The notes beneath the pieces are model-generated. The model worked only from the letters and a program-made list of their open reading frames with translations. It was not told the DNA's origin and made no database searches. From an uncultured Lachnospiraceae bacterium (GTDB lineage Bacteria; Bacillota; Clostridia; Lachnospirales; Lachnospiraceae), in assembly GCA_900539715.1 (NCBI GenBank), contig UQDA01000008.1:49758-113757 (forward strand): a DNA stretch of 64,000 nt, in the 5' to 3' direction. Of this stretch, positions 1-7,750 are shown in pieces. The position numbers were made by a program, and so were the translations under genes. How positions within the stretch are numbered: the first letter of the stretch is position 1; every line of letters begins with the position of its first letter.

Positions 1-38
1 GGATACATCCGGCTGACGCCATTATTGCCTGTTTTTTA

Positions 39-53
39 CCTGATAGATACAGG
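39..53. promoter_or_regulatory. possible operator before the Rrf2 gene
   Basis: A short interrupted palindrome, CCTG, seven A/T-rich bases, CAGG, lies about 27 bases before the start codon of the Rrf2-type regulator. Rrf2/IscR proteins often control their own operon by binding imperfect dyads near the promoter, so this is a candidate operator. The arms are only four bases long, so chance is a real alternative. I could not assign a convincing -35/-10 pair in the 79 bases upstream. Confidence 0.22.
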
Positions 54-79
54 AAATACAGCAGGAGGAGGCTTTTGAT

Positions 80-496
80 ATGATGGTTTCCACGAAGGGA
101 AGATATGCGCTGCGCGTTATGCTGGACCTTGCGATGCAGGAACAGGAGCAGTATATTTCCCTGAATGATATCGCGGTGCGTCAGAGGATTTCCATGAAAT
201 ATCTGGAAGCAATTGTCGCGCTGCTCAATAAAGCCGGGCTTTTGCAAAGCCGGCGGGGAAAAGACGGAGGGTACCGGCTTGCAAGAAAGCCATGGGAGTA
301 CCCGATCAGCGAGATATTAAAGCTGACGGAAGGAACGCTCGCCCCTGTGGCATGTATGGAAGGGGGCGGCTGCAGCTTTGAATGCGAGCTGCGGGCGAAC
401 TGCCTGACAAGACCGATGTGGCAGAAGCTGGACAGCATCATTGACGGTTATCTGTCGGAGGTGACAATACAGGACTTGATGGAGGGAAAATGCTGA
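80..496 (+). CDS. Rrf2/IscR-family transcriptional regulator
   Basis: A 138-residue winged-helix regulator of the Rrf2 family. The N-terminal half carries the typical motif (VSTKGRYALRVMLDLA, then the recognition helix around ISMKYLEAI and the wing GKDGGYRLAR). Cysteines at 92, 98, 102 and 108 fall where IscR holds its Fe-S cluster (IscR uses three cysteines at about 92, 98 and 104), so the protein can plausibly sense Fe-S status. Two ATGs occur in tandem at 80 and 83 behind a GGAGGAGG ribosome binding site. The stop overlaps the start of the cysteine desulfurase gene, so the two are translationally coupled. A cysteine-metabolism role like CymR is the alternative, but CymR lacks this Cys set. 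Confidence 0.9.
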   Translation: MMVSTKGRYALRVMLDLAMQEQEQYISLNDIAVRQRISMKYLEAIVALLNKAGLLQSRRGKDGGYRLARKPWEYPISEILKLTEGTLAPVACMEGGGCSFECELRANCLTRPMWQKLDSIIDGYLSEVTIQDLMEGKC

Positions 497-1644
497 CAGA
501 TATGCGTGTATATGCAGACCAGGCGGCGACGACCGCGCTGGGGGAGGCTGCATGGAAGGCAATGGAGCCATGGCTTAGGACAGAATTTGGCAATCCTTCC
601 GCATTGTATGAAGAAGGGCGCAGAGCACGGGACTGTGTGGAGGCTGCCCGGGAAAAGACCGCGTATCTTCTGGGGGCAGAGCCGCGGGAGATATATTTTA
701 CATCGGGAGGTACAGAAGCGGATAACTGGGCGGTGTATGCAGCGGCAAGACGGGGCGCACAAGCCGGAAAAAGACATTTGATAACGTCTGCGTTCGAACA
801 CCATGCAGTTTTAAATCCGATGAAGGCATTGGAAAAAGAAGGCTTTGAGCTCACTGTTCTTCCGGTGCATGAAAACGGTGTTGTGCGCGCAGATGAGCTG
901 GCGCAGGCGATACGCCCGGATACGGCGCTGGTGAGCATAATGTTTGTAAATAATGAAGTCGGAACGGTACAGCCGGTCGCAGAACTGGGAAAGGTATGCA
1001 GAGAAAGGGGAGTTTTATTCCATACGGATGCAGTGCAGGCAGCAGGACACCTGCCGATAGACCTGCGTTCACTCCCGGTTGACCTGCTTTCCCTGTCCGC
1101 CCATAAATTTCACGGACCTAAGGGAATTGGCGCACTTTATATAAGAAATGGCGTTTCTCTGGAAAATTTTATAAAGGGCGGCGGTCAGGAAAGGGGAAAA
1201 CGGGCAGGAACGGAGAATACGGCGGCAATTGCAGGGCTTGCAGCAGCGCTGGAGGACAGCCTTGTTGGACGAACTGAAAAGGATGCATATGTGGCAACGC
1301 TTCGGAAAACCGTTCAGGAGGCTCTGCTTTTGGTCGAAGCAAGCCGCCTGAACGGGGATAGCTGTAAAAGGCTGCCGGGTAATTTAAACATCAGCTTTCA
1401 GGGGGTGGAGGCAGAAGCACTTCTCATTTATCTGGACATGAAGGGGATAGCAGTTTCGGCAGGGGCTGCATGTGCGGCGGGGGCGCTGGAACCGAGCCAT
1501 GTGCTGACGGCAATGGGGCTTTCTGATGAAGCCGCAGGGAGTGCGGTGCGGATAACGCTGGATGAAACGAATACGCGGGAGGAAGCAGAGTATCTTGCCC
1601 GTTCGATAGCGGAAGCAGTCAGGAGACTGCGGGGGATGGCATAG
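490..1644 (+). CDS. cysteine desulfurase (NifS/IscS type)
   Basis: A 384-residue class V PLP-dependent aminotransferase that should take sulfur from L-cysteine to form a persulfide for Fe-S cluster or thiolation pathways. The PLP lysine is K206 in SAHKFHGPKG, a histidine pair lies in EHHAV near residue 104, and the catalytic Cys is C328 in AGAACAAGALEPSH. The loop is long enough for an IscS/NifS (group I) enzyme. GGAGGG ends three bases before the ATG, which overlaps the end of the Rrf2 gene. In many Clostridia an IscU/NifU scaffold and mnmA follow; here the next gene is an unrelated decarboxylase subunit, so the scaffold must be elsewhere. Confidence 0.92.
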   Translation: MLTDMRVYADQAATTALGEAAWKAMEPWLRTEFGNPSALYEEGRRARDCVEAAREKTAYLLGAEPREIYFTSGGTEADNWAVYAAARRGAQAGKRHLITSAFEHHAVLNPMKALEKEGFELTVLPVHENGVVRADELAQAIRPDTALVSIMFVNNEVGTVQPVAELGKVCRERGVLFHTDAVQAAGHLPIDLRSLPVDLLSLSAHKFHGPKGIGALYIRNGVSLENFIKGGGQERGKRAGTENTAAIAGLAAALEDSLVGRTEKDAYVATLRKTVQEALLLVEASRLNGDSCKRLPGNLNISFQGVEAEALLIYLDMKGIAVSAGAACAAGALEPSHVLTAMGLSDEAAGSAVRITLDETNTREEAEYLARSIAEAVRRLRGMA

Positions 1645-1671
1645 GCTTTTATACCCTCAGGGGCAGCAGTT

Positions 1672-1700
1672 TTGTCTGCGGGGGATAGGCACAATATAAA
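1672..1700 (+). promoter_or_regulatory. sigma-A-like promoter before the decarboxylase beta gene
   Basis: TTGTCT (1672-1677) and TATAAA (1695-1700) are separated by exactly 17 bases and lie 30 bases before the oadB-like start codon. This suggests the decarboxylase genes can be transcribed apart from the Rrf2-desulfurase pair. Confidence 0.5.
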
Positions 1701-1729
1701 ACAAAGGACAATGGAGGAGGTACGACAAC

Positions 1730-2866
1730 ATGGAGTTTCTTGTGGAGGGTTTTCAAAATGTAACGTGGCAGCAGGTTGTCATGTACGGGGTAGGGCTTTT
1801 GCTCATCTATCTGGCGCTGAAAAAGGATTATGAGCCATCGCTGCTTTTGCCGATGGGCTTTGGCGCGATTTTGGTCAATTTACCGATGAGCGGCGTGATA
1901 GACCAGGTAGTACAGGGGTCGGTAGAGTCAAACGGCATTATCCAATGGTTGTTTGAAGTGGGGATAGAGGCATCTGAGGCGATGCCGATCCTTTTGTTTA
2001 TCGGAATCGGTGCGATGATAGATTTCGGACCGCTTTTATCAAAGCCGATAATGTTTCTGTTCGGTGCGGCAGCACAGTTCGGAATTTTTTTCGCTATCTG
2101 TGCGGCGGTATTGCTGGGGTTCGATTTAAGGGATGCGGCGTCTATCGGCATCATCGGCGCAGCGGACGGTCCGACCTCTATTCTTGTTTCACAGGTGCTT
2201 GGTTCTTCGTATGTAGGGGCCATCGCTGTGGCGGCATATTCCTATATGGCGCTTGTGCCGATCATCCAGCCTTTTGCGATCAAGCTGGTGACGACGAAAA
2301 AAGAGCGCTGTATCCATATGGAATATCATCCGGCGAATGTAAACAAAGCGACCAGAATAGCGTTCCCTATCGTAGTAACGTTTATCGTGGGATTCATTGC
2401 ACCTTCGTCCGTTGCGCTTGTAGGATTTTTGATGTTCGGTAACCTGCTGCGTGAATGTACGTCTTTACATAAGATGTCGGAGACGGCTCAGGAGGACCTT
2501 GCCAATATTATCACATTGCTTTTGGGTATCACGATTTCCTTTAGTATGAGAGCGGACCGGTTTGTGCGCTGGGAGACGCTGATGATAATGGTGATAGGAC
2601 TGCTGGCATTTGTATTTGATACGGTCGGCGGTGTGCTGTTCGCAAAGTTTTTAAACCTGTTTTTGAAAAAGAAGATAAATCCGATGGTGGGAGCGGCAGG
2701 AATTTCGGCATTCCCGATGTCTTCCCGTGTAGTGCAGAAGGTAGCGATGGCGGAAGATCCGTCGAATGTGCTCATTATGCAGGCGGCAGGAGCAAACGTT
2801 TCCGGTCAGATAGCATCTGTTGTGGCGGGCGGTCTTGTGATAAGTCTTGTAAGCAGATTTTTATAA
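1730..2866 (+). CDS. sodium-translocating decarboxylase beta subunit (OadB/GcdB family)
   Basis: A 378-residue polytopic membrane protein of the beta subunit family of oxaloacetate, glutaconyl-CoA and methylmalonyl-CoA decarboxylases. In those complexes it couples removal of CO2 from carboxybiotin to Na+ export. The conserved loop GIIGAADGPTSI, which contains the Asp needed for Na+ coupling in studied homologues, is intact, as is the C-terminal AGANVSGQIASVVAGG segment. A GGAGGAGG ribosome binding site precedes the ATG. The carboxyltransferase (alpha) and biotin carrier subunits are not in this window. Which acyl substrate it serves cannot be told from the beta subunit alone. Confidence 0.92.
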   Translation: MEFLVEGFQNVTWQQVVMYGVGLLLIYLALKKDYEPSLLLPMGFGAILVNLPMSGVIDQVVQGSVESNGIIQWLFEVGIEASEAMPILLFIGIGAMIDFGPLLSKPIMFLFGAAAQFGIFFAICAAVLLGFDLRDAASIGIIGAADGPTSILVSQVLGSSYVGAIAVAAYSYMALVPIIQPFAIKLVTTKKERCIHMEYHPANVNKATRIAFPIVVTFIVGFIAPSSVALVGFLMFGNLLRECTSLHKMSETAQEDLANIITLLLGITISFSMRADRFVRWETLMIMVIGLLAFVFDTVGGVLFAKFLNLFLKKKINPMVGAAGISAFPMSSRVVQKVAMAEDPSNVLIMQAAGANVSGQIASVVAGGLVISLVSRFL

Positions 2867-2881
2867 AGGAGGGACAGGAAG

Positions 2882-3022
2882 ATGGACAGAATGACAGACT
2901 TTATGGTTTCCCTTGAAATCATGGGGAAAGGAATGCTGGGTATTTTTACGGCCAGCCTTGTGATCATCGCAGCGGTGGTCATTCTGGAAAAAGTAACCAG
3001 ACATAAAAAAGACGGGGAATAA
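2882..3022 (+). CDS. OadG-like small membrane subunit
   Basis: A 46-residue ORF that starts 16 bases after the beta-subunit stop behind AAGGAGGGACAG. It begins MDRMTDFMVSLEIMGKGM, has one hydrophobic segment (about residues 18-36) and ends in a charged tail (EKVTRHKKDGE). Size, topology and position match the small gamma-type anchors of Na+-translocating decarboxylases (OadG-related), which hold the complex together at the membrane. Typical OadG proteins are longer and have a cytoplasmic Pro/Ala-rich tail with zinc-binding residues, absent here. The call rests on context and the LEIMGKGMxGIF pattern. Confidence 0.72.
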   Translation: MDRMTDFMVSLEIMGKGMLGIFTASLVIIAAVVILEKVTRHKKDGE

Positions 3023-3062
3023 CAAGGATAAGGATGGCGTTGAAGGGAAAGCAGGAGCGGTT

Positions 3063-3593
3063 ATGTTTCAAAAAGGAGATTTTGTTGCCTTCGGGAACAA
3101 AGGAATCTGCAGGATAAAAAATATTACGACGCTGGATATGGATGGAATTCCGAAGGACAGGTTATACTATGAAATGCAGCCGGTCTTAAATGCGGGGAGC
3201 AAGGTTTTTACGCCGGTTGAACAGGCGGATGAAAGCGGCACCATGCGAAAGCTGATGACTTCCGATGAGGCGGTTCGGCTTCTTTCTTCGCCGCCGGAGG
3301 AAGAACCCGCGTGGGAGGCAGACGACCGGAAACGGGAGGAACAGTACAGGAGTATCATCAATGGCAATCAGGCTGCTGGGCTGCTGGCACTGATAAGATA
3401 TGTGCACATCAGGCAGAGAGGGCGGGCGCTCAAAGGGCGAAGACTCGCTTCGATGGATGCAAGATATTTAAAAACGGCAGAAGAGCATCTTTATACGGAG
3501 CTTTCCATTTCCATGCAGGTTGCAGCAGAGGAGATACGGGAGTATGTGGAATCCGGAATAAGGGTTCCGCAGGGATATATCCGAAGCCTGTAA
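3063..3593 (+). CDS. CarD-family transcriptional regulator
   Basis: A 176-residue protein whose first 60 residues (FQKGDFVAFGNKGICRI and the following beta strands with YYEMQPV) match the RNA-polymerase interaction domain shared by CarD/CdnL and Mfd. The rest is helical and basic, as in CarD proteins that bind the beta lobe of RNA polymerase and DNA at the promoter and stabilise open complexes. The ATG lies behind a weak GGAGCGGTT sequence. It stands alone between the decarboxylase genes and enolase, followed by a strong terminator. Which genes it controls is not visible. Confidence 0.85.
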   Translation: MFQKGDFVAFGNKGICRIKNITTLDMDGIPKDRLYYEMQPVLNAGSKVFTPVEQADESGTMRKLMTSDEAVRLLSSPPEEEPAWEADDRKREEQYRSIINGNQAAGLLALIRYVHIRQRGRALKGRRLASMDARYLKTAEEHLYTELSISMQVAAEEIREYVESGIRVPQGYIRSL

Positions 3594-3614
3594 GATACAG
3601 TGCAGCTATCATAC

Positions 3615-3661
3615 AAAAGAGGACATGATACAGAAATTTTTCTGTGGATGTCCTCTTTTTT
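3615..3661 (+). terminator. intrinsic terminator after the CarD-like gene
   Basis: AAGAGGACAT pairs with ATGTCCTCTT, an inner ACAGAAA/TTTCTGT pair extends the hairpin, and a run of six T follows. It closes the transcript about 20 bases after the carD-like stop. Confidence 0.85.
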
Positions 3662-3726
3662 GTCGATAAGACTGCAGACAAAAGGCAGAACAGTTATGTT
3701 GCGGACGAATGAAATACAGAAAAAGG

Positions 3727-3776
3727 TTGCAGTACTGCTGTAGATATGATAGACTAATGATAGTTAGACACAACTA
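3727..3776 (+). promoter_or_regulatory. weak promoter and palindrome before enolase
   Basis: TTGCAG (3727-3732) and TAGACT (3750-3755) are 17 bases apart, and an overlapping TATGAT lies at 3745-3750. Just downstream, TAGTT, six bases, AACTA (3761-3776) forms an interrupted palindrome where a repressor could sit over the transcription start. Both calls are weak by sequence alone. Confidence 0.3.
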
Positions 3777-3815
3777 ATAATAAAGCTGGGATGAATCATA
3801 TAAGTGGAGGAGAAT

Positions 3816-5105
3816 ATGAAGAATTTAGCAATAGAAAAGGTGATCGGCAGAGAAATTCTGGATTCACGGGGCAATCCGACTGTGGAGGCAGAGGTATTTC
3901 TGGCGGATGGGAGCAGGGGACGCGGCATGGCGCCCAGCGGAGCATCGACCGGAGAATTTGAGGCGCTGGAATTAAGGGACGGCGATCCCGTTCGATTTGG
4001 GGGAAAAGGTGTTTTAAAGGCAGTTAAAAACATCAATACGATTATTGCGGATACGTTAACAGGGATGGATGCGTCCAATATTTATGCGGTGGATGCGGCG
4101 ATGCTCAGGGCGGATAAAACGGAGGATAAATCGCAGCTTGGCGCGAATGCGGTGCTGGCGGTATCCATTGCCTGCGCAAAGGCGGCAGCGGCGTCTCTTG
4201 GTATCCCTTTGTATCAGTTTTTAGGGGGAGTCGGCGGAAACAGGCTTCCGGTTCCGATGATGAATATTCTAAATGGCGGGGCGCATGCGGCAAATACAGT
4301 CGATGTTCAGGAATTTATGGTCATGCCCGTCGGAGCAAAAAGCTTTTCGGAAGGGCTTCGCTGGTGTACGGAGGTATTCCATGCGCTGAAAGGAATTTTA
4401 AAAGAAAGAGGACTTGCGACTTCTGTGGGGGATGAGGGAGGATTTGCACCGGATTTAGAAAGCGATGAGGAAGCGATAGAGGTAATACTGGAGGCGGTCA
4501 AAAAGGCCGGATATGAACCGGAAAGAGACTTTGTCCTGGCTCTCGACGCGGCGGCAAGCGAATGGAAGGGCAGCCAAAAAGGAGAGTATGTATTGCCGAA
4601 GTCGGGAGTGAGGTTTACTTCTCAGGAATTGGTGGAGCATTGGAAAAAACTGTGCGGCAAATATCCTGTCGCATCTATAGAGGATGGTCTGGACGAGGAA
4701 GACTGGGAAGGCTGGAAACTTTTGACAAAGGAGCTGGGAGACCGCATACAGCTGGTCGGGGACGATCTGTTCGTGACGAATACAAAACGTTTAAAGAAAG
4801 GGATAGATGAAAAGTGCGGCAATGCGATACTGATAAAATTAAATCAGATAGGCAGTGTTTCTGAGACGATGGAAGCGGTCAAAATGGCACATGAAGCAGG
4901 ATTTAGGGCTGTTACTTCTCATCGTTCGGGAGAGACGGAGGACACGACTATCGCAGATCTTGCGGTAGCATTGAATACAGGGCAGATAAAGACGGGCGCG
5001 CCGAGCCGGAGCGAACGGGTAGCAAAATACAATCAGCTTTTACGGATAGAGGAAAAACTGGGAGAAGGTGGAGTCTATCCCGGGAAGGATGTTTTCAGAA
5101 GATAA
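3816..5105 (+). CDS. eno: enolase (phosphopyruvate hydratase)
   Basis: A 429-residue glycolytic enzyme that interconverts 2-phosphoglycerate and phosphoenolpyruvate in the cytosol. Hallmarks are REILDSRGNPTVE near the N-terminus, GDEGGFAP, the metal ligand segment SIEDGLDEEDW, the loop GDDLFVTNTKR, the catalytic lysine region ILIKLNQIG and the signature SHRSGETEDTTIADLAVA. A GTG at 3804 is in frame, but GGAGGAG at 3806-3812 fits the ATG at 3816, giving the usual N-terminus MKNLAIEKV. It is separated from the carD-like gene by a terminator and probably has its own promoter. Confidence 0.97.
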   Translation: MKNLAIEKVIGREILDSRGNPTVEAEVFLADGSRGRGMAPSGASTGEFEALELRDGDPVRFGGKGVLKAVKNINTIIADTLTGMDASNIYAVDAAMLRADKTEDKSQLGANAVLAVSIACAKAAAASLGIPLYQFLGGVGGNRLPVPMMNILNGGAHAANTVDVQEFMVMPVGAKSFSEGLRWCTEVFHALKGILKERGLATSVGDEGGFAPDLESDEEAIEVILEAVKKAGYEPERDFVLALDAAASEWKGSQKGEYVLPKSGVRFTSQELVEHWKKLCGKYPVASIEDGLDEEDWEGWKLLTKELGDRIQLVGDDLFVTNTKRLKKGIDEKCGNAILIKLNQIGSVSETMEAVKMAHEAGFRAVTSHRSGETEDTTIADLAVALNTGQIKTGAPSRSERVAKYNQLLRIEEKLGEGGVYPGKDVFRR

Positions 5106-5114
5106 GGAGACGAT

Positions 5115-5702
5115 ATGAGTCAACAGGCGCTTCACATACTGTTAAATATGGATCAGAACAGACTTTATGTCCAATTGGCACTTCAATGCGCTCCGTTTCT
5201 GGCAGGGATAAAGGTATCCAATCTCTTTATTGTAGAAGAGCGGTATTGGCTGGGACTTTGCTGGCTGTGCAGGAATACGGATATCTGCGTACGCAGGCTT
5301 TATTATTGCCGGGGGAAGGTGACGCTTTTAATGTACCGGAAAAAAGAGCTGGAGGAATGGCTCAATATGCCGGAGACATATGCCCTGCTTATAAAGCTGG
5401 GATATGAAAGCGGCAATCTGCATCATATCTTTACGAGACTGGAAGAAAAGATAGGAGGTCATGGGAGCGGGGAAATGCCGTTTCCTCATGAGCTCGGGCT
5501 GATATTGGGATATCCCCCGGAGGATGTGGAAGGCTTTCTGGAAAACGGGGGAAAGAAATGCCTGTATACAGGTTACTGGAAGGTGTATGCGCATCTGGAG
5601 GAGAAGCTGGAACTATTCTGGGCTTATGACAGAGCGATGGACAAGGCGCTTTCGATGGCATATCAGAGAGAAGACGTAATGCGGCTGAAAGATTTTTTTT
5701 AA
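5115..5702 (+). CDS. DUF3793 family protein
   Basis: A 195-residue soluble protein that I assign to DUF3793 from its C-terminal half: FPHELGLILGYPPEDVEGF, then a short Gly/Lys stretch and YTGYWKVY. The function is unknown. The family is common in Clostridia, often next to iron or flavodoxin genes, and here a DtxR-type metal regulator lies directly downstream on the other strand. It begins nine bases after enolase behind AAGGAGACGAT, so it is probably cotranscribed with enolase. It has ten cysteines overall (for example CWLCRNTDICVRR) but no clear CxxC pair repeated in a metal-site arrangement. Confidence 0.78.
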   Translation: MSQQALHILLNMDQNRLYVQLALQCAPFLAGIKVSNLFIVEERYWLGLCWLCRNTDICVRRLYYCRGKVTLLMYRKKELEEWLNMPETYALLIKLGYESGNLHHIFTRLEEKIGGHGSGEMPFPHELGLILGYPPEDVEGFLENGGKKCLYTGYWKVYAHLEEKLELFWAYDRAMDKALSMAYQREDVMRLKDFF

Positions 5703-5706
5703 GCAG

Positions 5707-5752
5707 AGAAAGCCCGGATATCCAATATGACAGACGGATATCCGGGCTTTCT
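5707..5752. terminator. bidirectional hairpin between DUF3793 and dtxR-like genes
   Basis: A perfect 17-bp stem (AGAAAGCCCGGATATCC against its complement) with a 12-base loop lies between two convergent genes. The outer A/T pairs give short T-rich ends in both directions, so it can terminate both transcripts. Confidence 0.8.
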
Positions 5753-5766
5753 TTGCCAAAAGGGCT

Positions 5767-6138
5767 TTAGTTGCGGTTTTTTTGTACGAATGATTTGATG
5801 GCCGCAAAGCTTTGCGGGCTTATGACATGCTCCATACGGCAGGCATCATTGGAGGCTGTTTCAGCATCTATCCCCATGCTGATGAGCCATTTGGACAGAA
5901 ATTCATGGCGCTCATAGATTGTTTCGGCAATCTGGCGCCCTGAGTCGGTCAAGTAGATGAAGCCTTCTTTCGTTACTGTGATATGTTCCTTTTCGCGCAG
6001 ATTCTTCATAGCGACGCTGACGCTGGATTTTTTAAAGCCAAGTTCCTCCGCAATGTCCACAGAGCGGACAACAGGGCGGGTCTTACTTAGCATCAATATT
6101 GTTTCAAGATAGTTTTCGGCGGATTCATTTACTGCCAT
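5767..6138 (-). CDS. DtxR/MntR-family metal-dependent repressor
   Basis: A 123-residue regulator with an N-terminal winged helix (ESAENYLETILMLS, DIAEELGFKKSSVSVAMKNL) and a dimerisation/metal domain. Likely metal ligands are the His/Glu in YERHEFL and Cys, Glu and His in CRMEHVIS, which copy the DtxR/MntR metal sites; Cys there is typical of iron sensors (DtxR, IdeR) rather than the Glu of the Mn sensor MntR. The protein lacks the C-terminal SH3-like domain of DtxR. AAGGAAGTGATCCG precedes the ATG. It likely represses iron or manganese uptake genes, none of which are in this window. Confidence 0.9.
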   Translation of the reverse strand: MAVNESAENYLETILMLSKTRPVVRSVDIAEELGFKKSSVSVAMKNLREKEHITVTKEGFIYLTDSGRQIAETIYERHEFLSKWLISMGIDAETASNDACRMEHVISPQSFAAIKSFVQKNRN

Positions 6139-6175
6139 CGGATCACTTCCTTTCTTTTCTTAAATCGTTTGTTTC

Positions 6176-6204
6176 AGTATAACATGGACACTGGTCGGGT
6201 TCAA
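6176..6204 (-). promoter_or_regulatory. promoter of the dtxR-like gene
   Basis: On the minus strand TTGAAC (6199-6204) and TATACT (6176-6181) are separated by 17 bases, about 40 bases before the ATG. This is a good sigma-A match. Confidence 0.72.
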
Positions 6205-6401
6205 TCTGAAAAAGAAGAAATGATTGCCGTTTTGCAATGTCCTGTTCCCGGAAGGCAGTACGGTACAGACGATGTGGCCGGACTGATATAAAATATGAGA
6301 GGGATGAAAATGGAGAAATGTAAGGATTTGGTAAAAAAAGAAATGAAATTTTGTAAATAAACATCAATAATGCATAAAAATGTGAAAAACAGACTGTAAA
6401 A

Positions 6402-6456
6402 ATTATTCATTTTATGTTAATATGAATAATAGAATAACCGCAGGAAGCCTGCGGTT
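6402..6456 (+). promoter_or_regulatory. glgC upstream region: inverted repeat and leader hairpin
   Basis: The 340 bases between the dtxR-like promoter and glgC hold no gene. Near their end ATTATTCAT (6402-6410) and ATGAATAAT (6422-6430) form 9-base inverted arms around an A/T-rich core that could contain the -10 region. A 9-bp perfect hairpin with a 3-base loop (AACCGCAGG-AAG-CCTGCGGTT, 6436-6456) follows without a T-run. The first is a possible operator, the second a stable 5' leader structure. I found no clear -35 box. Confidence 0.4.
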
Positions 6457-6541
6457 GTTACATAAATGAAACCGTTGCCGGAAGTTTCAGGAATTTGCCT
6501 GAAGGCAAAGGGCGGCGGGAATTATTCAGGGGGAATATCTC

Positions 6542-7750
6542 ATGGCAAAAGAAATGATTGCGATGCTGCTTGCAGGCGGTCAGGGTTCCCGGCTTTATGC
6601 ACTGACCCAGAAACTTGCAAAACCCGCCGTACCGTTTGGAGGAAAGTACCGGATTATCGATTTTCCGCTTTCCAACTGTGTCAATTCGGGAATCGACACG
6701 GTCGGCATTCTGACCCAGTATCAGCCGATGGTGCTCAACGAGTATATCGGGAATGGACAGCCCTGGGATTTGGACCGTTTAATAGGCGGTGTTCATGTGC
6801 TGCCGCCCTATCAGAAAGCGTCAGGTTCAGACTGGTATAAGGGTACGGCAAATGCCATCTATCAGAATATTCCGTTTATTGAGCGATATAATCCGGAATA
6901 TGTGATCATCCTTTCGGGCGACCAGATATGTAAACAGGATTACAGCGATTTTTTACGTTTTCATAAGGAAAAGGGGGCAGAGTTTTCCGTGGCGGTCATG
7001 GAAGTGCCGTGGGAAGAGGCGTCCCGTTTCGGTCTGATGGTAACGGATGAGAACGACAAGATTACGGAATTTCAGGAAAAGCCAAAGGAGCCCAAATCCA
7101 ATCTGGCTTCTATGGGCATCTATATTTTTAATTGGGATGTGTTAAAACGTTATCTGATAGAAGACGAGGCAGACCCCACTTCTGAGAATGATTTTGGAAA
7201 CAATATTATTCCGAATCTTCTGCGTGATGGCAGAGATATGTATGCATATCATTTCAGCGGATACTGGAAGGATGTCGGTACGATATCCTCTCTCTGGGAA
7301 GCGAATATGGAAGTGCTCGATCCGGAACACAGCGGCATCAATCTGTTTGAAGATGACTGGAAAATCTACAGCCGAAACAGCGGTATGACCGGTCACCGTA
7401 TCATGGAAACGGGCGTAGTAGAGAATGCGATGATTACCGATGGCTGTCGTATCGCGGGGCATGTAAAGCATTCCATCCTGTTCTCCGGCGTATCCGTGGA
7501 GGAGGGAGCTGAGGTAGAGGATGCTGTCGTAATGGGCGGTACGGTCATCAAAAAGGGTGCCAGCGTCAAGCATTGCATTGTTGCGGAAAATGTGGTGATC
7601 GGAGAGGGCGCTGTGATAGGGGCGATGCCTGACGGCACAGAAGACAGTGTAGCAACGGTCGGCTCCGGAGTATATATCGGCGCAGGGGCAAAGATAGGTC
7701 CTGCGGCTATGATCGATCAGAATGTAAAGGATGGTGAAGAAAAATGGTAA
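6542..7750 (+). CDS. glgC: glucose-1-phosphate adenylyltransferase GlgC
   Basis: A 402-residue enzyme that makes ADP-glucose from ATP and glucose-1-phosphate, the committed step of bacterial glycogen synthesis. It shows the nucleotide-binding start AMLLAGGQGSRLYALTQKLAKPAVPFGGKYRIIDFPLSN (seen as successive motifs), the catalytic region FLSGDQI-like ILSGDQICKQDY, FGLMV and EKP, and a C-terminal left-handed beta helix. GGGGG precedes the ATG. glgD overlaps its end by seven bases, so the two subunits are made together. Glycogen synthase and branching enzyme genes are not in the window. Confidence 0.95.
   Translation: MAKEMIAMLLAGGQGSRLYALTQKLAKPAVPFGGKYRIIDFPLSNCVNSGIDTVGILTQYQPMVLNEYIGNGQPWDLDRLIGGVHVLPPYQKASGSDWYKGTANAIYQNIPFIERYNPEYVIILSGDQICKQDYSDFLRFHKEKGAEFSVAVMEVPWEEASRFGLMVTDENDKITEFQEKPKEPKSNLASMGIYIFNWDVLKRYLIEDEADPTSENDFGNNIIPNLLRDGRDMYAYHFSGYWKDVGTISSLWEANMEVLDPEHSGINLFEDDWKIYSRNSGMTGHRIMETGVVENAMITDGCRIAGHVKHSILFSGVSVEEGAEVEDAVVMGGTVIKKGASVKHCIVAENVVIGEGAVIGAMPDGTEDSVATVGSGVYIGAGAKIGPAAMIDQNVKDGEEKW

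Noticed and set aside
1651..1660. ATACCCTCAG before the decarboxylase gene as a third copy of the gdhA start motif
   Set aside because: It sits upstream of a better promoter and within CCCTCAGGGG, so it is likely unrelated to the promoter pair at 16557 and 36077.
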